Below, one piece after another: positions 1 through 4,028 of a stretch of 5,296 nt of DNA; the first letter of the stretch is position 1; every line of letters starts with the position of its first letter. This stretch comes from an uncultured Cardiobacterium sp. GTDB lineage: Bacteria; Pseudomonadota; Gammaproteobacteria; Cardiobacteriales; Cardiobacteriaceae. A model generated the notes under the pieces. It searched no databases, was not told where the DNA came from, and worked only from the letters and a program-made list of their open reading frames with translations. The translations under genes were made by a program, and so were the position numbers. Location of the stretch: assembly GCF_938028185.1 (NCBI RefSeq), contig NZ_CALJAH010000200.1, forward strand, positions 1 through 5,296, read 5' to 3'.

Positions 1-590
1 TCCTCGTCCAGGCTCAGCTGGATCCCGTCCTCACCGCGCTCCAGGCCCTCCAGGCGCACCCCCAGGAGCCGGTACCCGCCGGGCGGGACGGGAAGGGCCT
101 CGAAGAGCGCGCTGACGGTCTGCCACACGTCCCGGGCCAGATCCGTGGAGGCCGGCAGGGTCCGTGAGCGGGTCACCGTCACGAAGTCCGCCCCCCGGGC
201 CTTGAGGACCACCACCCGCGAGCGCAGCGCCCTGGCCCGCAGGCGGGCCGCGCACTGGTGGCACTGGTCGAGCAGGACCAGGCGGGCCTGCTCGTGGTCG
301 GTGAGGTTGTCAAAGAAGGTGGTCTCGGTGCCCACGGACTTCTCCTGGCGGCTGGTGGTCACCGGCCGGGGGTCGATGCCGTGGGAGAGGTCGGCCAGGT
401 GGTGGGCGGCCGCCTGGCCCAGGATCCTCTCCAAGGTGCGCACGTCGGTGGCCGCCAGGGTGCGCACGTCGGTAATGCCCCAGCGCTCCAGGGCGGCGGC
501 GGTCCGCTCCCCCACCCCCCACATGGCGCCCACCGGCAGGACGTCGAGGAAGTCCTGGGTGGCGTGGGCGGGGACGAGCAGGAGGCCGCC
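1..590 (-). CDS. dinB: DNA polymerase IV (Y-family, DinB), C-terminal fragment
   Basis: Translesion DNA polymerase of the Y family; only the C-terminal part, about 196 codons, is present. The minus-strand frame is open from about base 590 down to base 1 and was read by hand. It begins GGLLLVPAHATQDFLDVLPV, a family-typical stretch just before the thumb. A helix-hairpin-helix thumb follows (WGVGERTAAALERWGITDVR). Next come the linker to the little-finger domain (RQEKSVGTETTFFDNLTDHE) and little-finger strands (RVVVLKARGADFVTVTRSRT, then YRLLGVRLEGLE). The N-terminal palm and fingers, with the catalytic Asp/Glu residues, are missing because the reading stops matching the family at the join near 590. 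The C-terminus runs off the window at base 1. Strong third-position G/C bias suggests an actinobacterium such as Actinomyces; the genus is a guess. As it stands the fragment could not be an active polymerase. Confidence 0.93.
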
Positions 591-605
591 AATACGGTGA
601 TGACG
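585..605. other. Junction between GC-rich dinB fragment and unrelated lower-GC DNA
   Basis: On the minus strand the dinB reading is family-like up to Gly-Gly-Leu-Leu-Leu (codons ending about 589). It then becomes Ile-Arg-His, encoded partly by ATT, where DinB proteins normally have a Lys-Pro-Asp/Gly type sequence. Base composition and codon use change at the same place, and the coding strand switches from minus to plus. The six bases CAATAC at the join (590-595) recur at 618-623. No insertion-sequence end, attachment site or target duplication is visible. A chimeric contig or amplification artefact is the simplest explanation; a real insertion into dinB is possible. Confidence 0.75.
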
Positions 606-935
606 CGCTTTTTTGCGCAATACCGCATGATTCGTCATTTGGCATATTGCGATTTCCCGTCCCGGGATCCGGTGAAATCCCTCGTTGACCAAATTATGTA
701 CCGGACATATGAGGATTTTCATCCCTCATATGGTGAATGCCTCGACAACCTGAAACACTGGCTGTTGCGGTTGATCTATATTCTGGACAACAAGAGCGAC
801 AAGGATTTGCTTGTCTTGTCACAACGGGAATGCACCGATTATCCCTGGGAACAGGTAGAAATGCGGGCAAGACAGGCTTACCTGGCCGTGTGCCTCGATA
901 TTTACCGTTCTGAACGCGAAGCGGAGGAGATATGA
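600..935 (+). CDS. Hypothetical protein, possibly 5'-truncated at the junction
   Basis: I do not recognise this family. The predicted 111-residue protein (MTRFFAQYRM...) is rich in aromatic residues, Leu and charged residues. It looks helical, with a hydrophobic stretch at about residues 53-62 (HWLLRLIYIL) and an acidic end (SEREAEEI). No signal peptide or catalytic motif is seen. The start is uncertain. ATG 600 lies about ten bases after the junction and has no Shine-Dalgarno site at a usable distance; ATG 627 is an in-frame alternative, also without one. The frame stays open upstream into the dinB-derived DNA, but that part is antisense to a real gene and is not coding. The native start may therefore be lost at the join. 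The stop overlaps the next start as ATGA, indicating translational coupling and a shared role with that gene. Confidence 0.65.
   Translation: MTRFFAQYRMIRHLAYCDFPSRDPVKSLVDQIMYRTYEDFHPSYGECLDNLKHWLLRLIYILDNKSDKDLLVLSQRECTDYPWEQVEMRARQAYLAVCLDIYRSEREAEEI
923..935 (+). promoter_or_regulatory. Shine-Dalgarno site and ATGA stop/start overlap
   Basis: GGAGG at 923-927 lies four bases before ATG 932, inside the last codons of the upstream gene. The upstream TGA (933-935) overlaps this ATG. The arrangement fixes the downstream start and implies coupled translation. Confidence 0.8.
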
Positions 936-1579
936 AACATTATTCCGACGTTATCGCCAGGCTGGGGCGCGAAGCATGGCTGTTTGCATTACGCGGACGG
1001 TATTTCATTTCGCGGGAAAACCGAAGTGGCAATCTGTCCCGGCGAATGGAGCAGACCATTCCTTTGCCAGCCGAATTGACTGACGCTGAAGCCTTGGCCG
1101 TGTTTTATGCCCAGGCTTTGCATTGGGGTATTGCCAATCCATATGCCAAAAACATGGGACACAACCGCTATCAGGTATTCCCTTCATGCGGCGCGAGATT
1201 CTTTTTGGTTGAAATCATCCCGGGAGACTACCCGCAATACCGGATTGAGGATCTGTCTGCCGATTTGCAGCCTTTGGGGTCTCTAAAATCCTGGCTCAAA
1301 GCGCAGGAAACTGTTTGCCAGGAGGCAATAGCGCCTGTCCCGTTAATGCGTGGCATGAGCTGTTTCCACCAGGCTGACAGTGGTCGTCGTTTTGCCATTC
1401 GCATTAATGACAATTTTGACGACTTCCATCGTACAACAACGCCTTATGTGGCGGATATGGTATTGCTGCCGGAAGGTGGCGATCCCGCCTCGCTGTTTTG
1501 GCAGCAGGCCGTGGACTGGGGAATTGCCTGGAGCCTGAAACCCCAGGATGACGATTTTGATGACAATGTCCCCTTTTAA
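932..1579 (+). CDS. Hypothetical protein with two related halves
   Basis: Not a family I recognise. The 215-residue protein has no signal peptide or obvious membrane segment, so it is probably cytoplasmic. It contains an internal repeat: residues about 56-68 (AVFYAQALHWGIA) and 187-199 (SLFWQQAVDWGIA) share the pattern [LV/SL]F[YW]xQA[LV]xWGIA. Each copy is preceded by an LP-x-x-x-(x)-D type loop and, further upstream, by a strand-like FALRGR / FAIRIN stretch. This points to an ancient duplication of a small alpha/beta unit. The C-terminus is very acidic (QDDDFDD, about 205-211), as in some DNA-mimic or partner-binding proteins, but no function can be assigned. The start is supported by GGAGG at 923-927. 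The gene is coupled to the one before it and closes the transcription unit, with a terminator eight bases after the stop. Confidence 0.85.
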   Translation: MKHYSDVIARLGREAWLFALRGRYFISRENRSGNLSRRMEQTIPLPAELTDAEALAVFYAQALHWGIANPYAKNMGHNRYQVFPSCGARFFLVEIIPGDYPQYRIEDLSADLQPLGSLKSWLKAQETVCQEAIAPVPLMRGMSCFHQADSGRRFAIRINDNFDDFHRTTTPYVADMVLLPEGGDPASLFWQQAVDWGIAWSLKPQDDDFDDNVPF

Positions 1580-1586
1580 CCTTTTT

Positions 1587-1611
1587 ACCCGGCGCAAGCC
1601 GGGTTTTTCTT
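1587..1611 (+). terminator. Rho-independent terminator
   Basis: A perfect seven-pair stem, ACCCGGC (1587-1593) with GCCGGGT (1598-1604), is closed by a GCAA tetraloop and followed by a T-rich run (TTTTCTT). It lies just after the TAA of the 932-1579 gene and immediately before a promoter, so it separates two transcription units. Confidence 0.9.
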
Positions 1612-1623
1612 GCCCGCGATGCA

Positions 1624-1652
1624 TTGACGGCAACAGGGCAAAGGGCTATATT
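1624..1652 (+). promoter_or_regulatory. Sigma-70 type promoter
   Basis: The -35 box TTGACG (1624-1629) and -10 box TATATT (1647-1652) each match the consensus at five of six positions and are separated by exactly 17 bases. The site sits directly after a terminator and before the five-gene unit. Transcription would start near 1659, giving the first gene a leader of about 240 bases. No operator palindrome overlapping the boxes was recognised. Confidence 0.75.
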
Positions 1653-1733
1653 CCGCCGCAAGTGTTGGCGAACCGAAAACGCAGTCGCGCGGACTCAAAA
1701 CGCACCTTTAAAGCGCCGGACCGAATCGGATAT

Positions 1734-1819
1734 GCGTGAGCAATCACGCGAAACTCGTCTGCAATCCCGGCATCACCGCGCAAGCGGTGTGGCGACTTCT
1801 TCAACTGCTGCAACAGCAG
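1734..1819 (+). promoter_or_regulatory. Three consecutive hairpins in the long 5' leader
   Basis: The stretch 1653-1896 has no convincing gene. Its upstream part, 1653-1733, shows nothing clear. Then come three perfect six-pair hairpins: GCGTGA-GCAA-TCACGC (1734-1749), CACCGC-GCAA-GCGGTG (1774-1789) and CTGCTG-CAA-CAGCAG (1805-1819). The first two differ in stem sequence but share the GNRA-type GCAA loop, which suggests selection for RNA structure. Neither has a T-run, so they are probably not terminators. A leader-RNA or protein-binding role is inferred. Confidence 0.6.
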
Positions 1820-1830
1820 CACCTCAACCC

Positions 1831-1891
1831 GCAGGGGAATCTTCCCCTGCCCGGGGTCGTTTTCTCCTGCTTTTTTTATCCAACAGGAGAA
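1831..1891 (+). promoter_or_regulatory. Attenuator-like leader with alternative pairings before 1897
   Basis: Four mutually complementary segments lie in order: (1) GCAGGGGAA 1831-1839, (2) TTCCCCTGC 1842-1850, (3) TTCTCCTG 1862-1869, (4) CAGGAGAA 1884-1891, which contains the Shine-Dalgarno site. Segments 1 and 2 are perfectly complementary. Segments 3 and 4 pair over eight of eight bases and would hide the ribosome-binding site. Segment 1 can instead pair with segment 3 plus C1870 (nine pairs, one G-U), followed directly by seven Ts, which looks like a terminator stem. The pairings are read from the sequence; a switch function is inference. Confidence 0.6.
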
Positions 1892-1896
1892 CCCCA

Positions 1897-2361
1897 ATGG
1901 CTTATATGAATCAGCAGAAAAAACTTTGCATCGCCGATGCGCTGAAAAAGGTCGTTCCCAAAGACTGGAAATACAGCCTTGCAGTGCGGCATCACTCAAC
2001 CATTGTGATGACTATCCGCGCCGCTCCAGTCAATTTCATGCAACTGGAAGCCGAACACCTCCGCGCAGAACTACGGTGCGGCCACCCTTGTGTCGATCCA
2101 GACTACATTGCTGCACACATCGGTGAGTTGGAGCGCGGTGAAGTGGAGCATTTCCAGCTGAACGAATACCAGGTCGCCACACAGTTTCCCGGTGAAATCG
2201 GTGCGACTTTTGCAAAGATCGTGGCCGCGCTCAATACCGGAAATCACGACAACAGCGATTTGATGACCGACTATTTTGACGTTGGCCATTACATCTCGTT
2301 GCGCATCGGCGATTACGGCAAACCGTTCCGCTATATCCCGCCAGATACAGCTGCTGCCTGA
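1897..2361 (+). CDS. Conserved-looking mobile-element protein with NHDxSD/TDYFDVG motif
   Basis: A 154-residue protein beginning MAYMNQQKKL. The start is ATG 1897, because AGGAGA (1885-1890) lies six bases upstream. The frame is open further upstream to 1624, but that part overlaps structured leader RNA, has a low-complexity Thr/Ala/Pro composition and lacks a good ribosome-binding site. The N-terminal half (about 7-45) looks alpha/beta: a helix, IADALKKVVP, then strands YSLAVRHHSTIVMTI. The C-terminal part carries the most distinctive segment, NTGNHDNSDLMTDYFDVGHY, then a strand and KPFRYIP. From memory, short plasmid, phage and integrative-element proteins share a similar NHDxSDxxTDYFDVGxY pattern, some in the LPD29-like (polyvalent protein-associated) group; I could not test this. 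No catalytic role is known to me. It is the first gene after the promoter at 1624-1652, so the unit's first product. Confidence 0.85.
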   Translation: MAYMNQQKKLCIADALKKVVPKDWKYSLAVRHHSTIVMTIRAAPVNFMQLEAEHLRAELRCGHPCVDPDYIAAHIGELERGEVEHFQLNEYQVATQFPGEIGATFAKIVAALNTGNHDNSDLMTDYFDVGHYISLRIGDYGKPFRYIPPDTAAA

Positions 2362-2386
2362 TTTCTTTCTTTTCCTTCAAGCCGTG

Positions 2387-2443
2387 CAGGGGACACCCTC
2401 GCGGGGCGTCTCCTGTTTTTCTTTTTCGTTTATCTCAGGAGAC
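2387..2443 (+). promoter_or_regulatory. Terminator-like hairpin competing with Shine-Dalgarno sequestration before 2449
   Basis: CAGGGGACACCC (2387-2398) pairs with GGGCGTCTCCTG (2404-2415) in a twelve-position stem with one mismatch and one G-U, five-base loop, then TTTTTCTTTTTC. By shape this is a rho-independent terminator. Its 3' arm GTCTCCTG (2408-2415) is also perfectly complementary, eight of eight, to CAGGAGAC (2436-2443), the Shine-Dalgarno region of the next gene. The two pairings exclude each other. The same layout occurs before 1897. It could act as an intergenic terminator, a translational switch, or both. Confidence 0.65.
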
Positions 2444-2448
2444 CATCT

Positions 2449-2781
2449 ATGAACAATCTAAACTATGCCATTGCCTCATCCGCTGCCGGTTTTTTCATCC
2501 AACGAGAAACCGTTGATGCCGACGGGAATGTCAGCCACCGCCGCGAAAGCGCCTTCATGACGGAACGCGAGGCACGGGAAACCCTTGTCGCATTGCAAAG
2601 CAGCAAGATCACACCGCTGATAGTAATGCGTTCCCGCCACGGCTACTACATCGGCCGTGCCGAGGTCAGTACGGGCTATCCCATGCCCTATTCGCGCGAC
2701 AGTGTCGAGTATTACTCGCGCAAAGAAGACGCGCAGCAGGCGCTTGATACCAGTTCTTGGACGCAACGCGACCATTACTGA
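2449..2781 (+). CDS. Small hypothetical protein made of two tandem repeats
   Basis: A 110-residue protein of unrecognised function. ATG 2449 has AGGAGA (2437-2442) six bases upstream. It consists of two related units: about residues 14-50, starting GFFIQRETV, and 65-101, starting GYYIGRAEV. Both follow G[FY][FY]IxR..V, then a polar loop with RES/RDS, then an aromatic residue plus [ST] and a short acidic helix (EREARETL versus RKEDAQQAL). This suggests two copies of a strand-loop-helix module, in the style of small domains on mobile elements that end in an 'EA..AL' helix. No signal peptide, membrane segment or Cys cluster is seen. It lies second in the unit, between two structured leaders. Confidence 0.82.
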   Translation: MNNLNYAIASSAAGFFIQRETVDADGNVSHRRESAFMTEREARETLVALQSSKITPLIVMRSRHGYYIGRAEVSTGYPMPYSRDSVEYYSRKEDAQQALDTSSWTQRDHY

Positions 2782-2795
2782 CTGTCCCAACTCGC

Positions 2796-2876
2796 CGCGC
2801 ACAAGCGCAACATCCCCCGGGGAATTCGGTTTCCCTGCGGGGAAACGGTTTTGCCCGGCTCTTTTGCAAAGGAGCC
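2796..2876 (+). promoter_or_regulatory. Repeated leader module before 2881, Shine-Dalgarno site in a stem
   Basis: In order: GCGC-ACAA-GCGC (2797-2808), a CCCCC/GGGG palindrome core (2814-2822), a perfect GTTTCCC-TGCG-GGGAAAC hairpin (2829-2846), then GGCTCTTTT (2857-2865) complementary to AAAGGAGCC (2868-2876), nine pairs with one G-U. The last stem covers the Shine-Dalgarno site AAAGGAG; its two-base loop is too tight as written, so the innermost pairs probably open. CCGGGGAA (2817-2824) can also pair with TTGCCCGG (2851-2858) apart from one G-G, a possible alternative fold. The first 30 bases are nearly identical to those starting at 3416. Confidence 0.6.
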
Positions 2877-2880
2877 AACC

Positions 2881-3387
2881 ATGTCAAATGCCAATACAAA
2901 ACCTGTCCCCGGACTACCGGCAGGCTACAGCGCCGACCGTCTCTGGCAGGACGGCAAGGTCGTACTGCATATCCAGCATCACAACCACCTGCTGCGCCGG
3001 GAGATTTTCGACCCCGACACCTGGCTGGGCGACCTGACCGATGATCCCGCCGCCACGCCAGCAATTGCCGAACACATGGCCGTTATGTACGCACGGGCGT
3101 TCGTTATCCTGCACACCAGTCTGCGGCAGCAACTGGGCGAGAGCGGGCTGCATGATGATGCCAGCGGCATTTCCCTGCGCTACTGCCTCGGCAAGTGCAA
3201 GGGCGATCCCCGCTGCGACAACCTTGATGTCGGCTTTTACCGACACGGGCAACTGCTGCGTAGCGACAGCTACCCGCTGTATATGCCGTACTTTGACCCG
3301 TGCGGCGACTTCCGGGAAATCCCGGAATTGCTGGAACCGGTGCTGGAGGATTTCTGGCAACTCATTGCCGAACACCGTCAATCCTGA
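2881..3387 (+). CDS. Hypothetical protein with a possible Cys cluster
   Basis: A 168-residue protein that I do not recognise. ATG 2881 is chosen because AAAGGAG (2868-2874) lies six bases upstream. The frame also opens from TTG 2851, inside the leader hairpins, which is unlikely as a start. The N-terminus is polar and Pro-rich (KPVPGLPAGYSADRLW), followed by a predicted strand and helix, then a long helix at about 60-88 (AIAEHMAVMYARAFVILHTS). The middle carries C102-x3-C106-x5-C112 and later C141, which could bind a metal but match no standard zinc motif I know. The C-terminus is an acidic helix (EIPELLEPVLEDFWQLIAEH). No signal peptide is apparent, so a cytoplasmic location is likely. It sits between two leaders of the same repeated type; no function can be given. 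Confidence 0.83.
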   Translation: MSNANTKPVPGLPAGYSADRLWQDGKVVLHIQHHNHLLRREIFDPDTWLGDLTDDPAATPAIAEHMAVMYARAFVILHTSLRQQLGESGLHDDASGISLRYCLGKCKGDPRCDNLDVGFYRHGQLLRSDSYPLYMPYFDPCGDFREIPELLEPVLEDFWQLIAEHRQS

Positions 3388-3395
3388 CCGCATCC

Positions 3396-3500
3396 GCACT
3401 GCAAGGTGCATCATTCGCGCACAAGCGCACATCCCCCGGGGAGTTCTGCTTCCCCACGGGGGCAGAGTTTGCCGGGTTCTTCAACCCTTTGACACAGGAG
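3396..3500 (+). promoter_or_regulatory. Repeated leader module before 3507
   Basis: Elements in order: a weak GCACT-GCAA-GGTGC hairpin (3396-3409, one G-U), GCGC-ACAA-GCGC (3417-3428), and CCCCC (3433-3437) / GGGGAG (3438-3443) / CTTCCCC (3449-3455) / GGGGG (3458-3462), which can form a nested palindrome. TCTGC (3445-3449) is complementary to GCAGA (3461-3465... read as GGCAGA from 3461), an alternative to the inner pairing. Then GGGTT-CTTC-AACCC (3474-3487) and the Shine-Dalgarno AGGAG (3496-3500). Unlike the other four leaders I found no strong complement to this Shine-Dalgarno site, so translation here may be constitutive. Confidence 0.5.
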
Positions 3501-3506
3501 TAAACC

Positions 3507-3833
3507 ATGTCAAAATTGACTGAAGCCGCAGAACTTCTCGACCAATTACCGGCCGAGAGCAGACGGGCGATTACAACGCTCATTGACTTGAAGACGGAGG
3601 ACAACATGGACAAGGTGCTGAACAAACTGGACAGCATGACGGAAACTTTCAACGCTCGTTTCGAGTTGCTGGAAAAAACCGTTGATGTCCGCCTGAAAGC
3701 CCTGGACGACAAGATCGATACCAAGTTTGATGCGCTGACCCACCGGATCAACGCTATCTACTGGTTCATCGGCGCGGTCGTAACCCTTGCGGTTGCGGTG
3801 TTGCGTTATTTGCCGCCATCCTCGCTTCACTAA
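3507..3833 (+). CDS. Small coiled-coil protein with C-terminal membrane anchor
   Basis: A 108-residue protein. Residues about 1-33 (AAELLDQLPAESRRAITTLI) form a short amphipathic region. Residues about 34-83 are a heptad-rich coiled coil (LNKLDSMTETFNARFELLEK, then VDVRLKALDDKIDTKFDALT). Residues about 84-103 are a single hydrophobic segment (IYWFIGAVVTLAVAVLRYL) that ends close to the C-terminus. The layout fits a tail-anchored inner-membrane protein with its coiled coil in the cytoplasm, resembling XhlA-like or DUF1640-like small proteins in shape only. ATG 3507 has AGGAG (3496-3500) six bases upstream. A second in-frame ATG at 3606 has its own strong site, so a 75-residue form lacking the N-terminal region is possible. 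It may oligomerise or recruit partners to the membrane; its exact role is unknown. Confidence 0.85.
   Translation: MSKLTEAAELLDQLPAESRRAITTLIDLKTEDNMDKVLNKLDSMTETFNARFELLEKTVDVRLKALDDKIDTKFDALTHRINAIYWFIGAVVTLAVAVLRYLPPSSLH
3594..3608 (+). promoter_or_regulatory. Internal ribosome-binding site and second in-frame start
   Basis: ACGGAGG (3594-3600) lies five bases before ATG 3606, which is Met34 of the coiled-coil gene. Its strength and spacing equal or exceed those of the first start. It would yield a shorter product with the complete coiled coil and membrane segment. Confidence 0.55.
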
Positions 3834-3840
3834 GCCAAAC

Positions 3841-3864
3841 GGAGATACCCTGCGGGGTGTCTCC
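3841..3864 (+). terminator. Strong hairpin after the coiled-coil gene
   Basis: GGAGATACCC (3841-3850) pairs with GGGTGTCTCC (3855-3864): ten pairs with one G-U and a TGCG loop. It begins seven bases after the TAA. Only two Ts follow, so it may stabilise the 3' end or pause polymerase rather than terminate fully. Its sequence resembles the 2387-2415 hairpin. Confidence 0.55.
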
Positions 3865-3877
3865 TTGACTGGCTGGT

Positions 3878-3937
3878 GTCAGGGCAACCATCCCTGACCG
3901 CCTGATTTTCAACCGCCGCACCGCAAGGTGCGGTTTT
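3878..3937 (+). terminator. Hairpin pair ending in a GCAA-loop terminator
   Basis: GTCAGGG (3878-3884) pairs with CCCTGAC (3892-3898). Then CCGCACC (3916-3922) and GGTGCGG (3927-3933) form a perfect seven-pair stem on a GCAA loop, followed by TTTTCTC. The second is a standard rho-independent terminator shape with the same loop as the 1587-1611 terminator. Because the helicase gene downstream has no obvious promoter of its own, read-through or controlled termination seems needed. Confidence 0.7.
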
Positions 3938-3942
3938 CTCAT

Positions 3943-4028
3943 CGCGCTTATGCGCACAACCCCGTGGGGAACGCTTCCCCGCCGGGGTGGTGTTCCCCTT
4001 CTTCTTTCCCTGAACAATGGAGAACACC
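3943..4028 (+). promoter_or_regulatory. Attenuator-like leader before the helicase gene
   Basis: GCGC-TTAT-GCGC (3944-3955) is followed by a nested palindrome: outer ACCCCG (3959-3964) with CGGGGT (3983-3988), inner GGGGAA (3966-3971) with TTCCCC (3975-3980). GGTGTTCCCC (3989-3998) then pairs with GGAGAACACC (4019-4028) at nine of ten positions, covering the Shine-Dalgarno site right up to the start codon. Within it, GTTCCCC (3992-3998) is also perfectly complementary to GGGGAAC (3966-3972) and is followed by TTCTTCTTT. The folds exclude each other, as in the leaders before 1897 and 2449. Confidence 0.62.

Noticed and set aside
258..599. Plus-strand extension of the 600-935 frame back to 258
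   Set aside because: This part is the complement of dinB codons and crosses the composition break; its Gly/Val-rich translation is a by-product of the GC-rich strand.
145..645. Several overlapping open frames in the first 650 bases on both strands
   Set aside because: Very high G+C leaves few stop codons in any frame. Only the minus-strand frame ending at base 1 reads as a known protein (DinB).
1624..1896. N-terminal extension of the 1897 gene from ATG 1624
   Set aside because: It starts at the promoter -35 box itself, runs through leader hairpins and has no ribosome-binding site; ATG 1897 has a good one.
2914..3432. Minus-strand open frame of 172 codons
   Set aside because: It is a shadow of the 2881-3387 gene and has no ribosome-binding site or recognisable motif.
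3865..3893. Promoter starting at TTGACT 3865 before the helicase gene
   Set aside because: At 17 bases spacing the -10 position reads CCATCC, and no TATAAT-like box lies nearby.
2796..3998. CRISPR array from the repeated leader modules
   Set aside because: Only three copies, each upstream of a different gene and hundreds of bases apart; no regular spacers and no cas genes.
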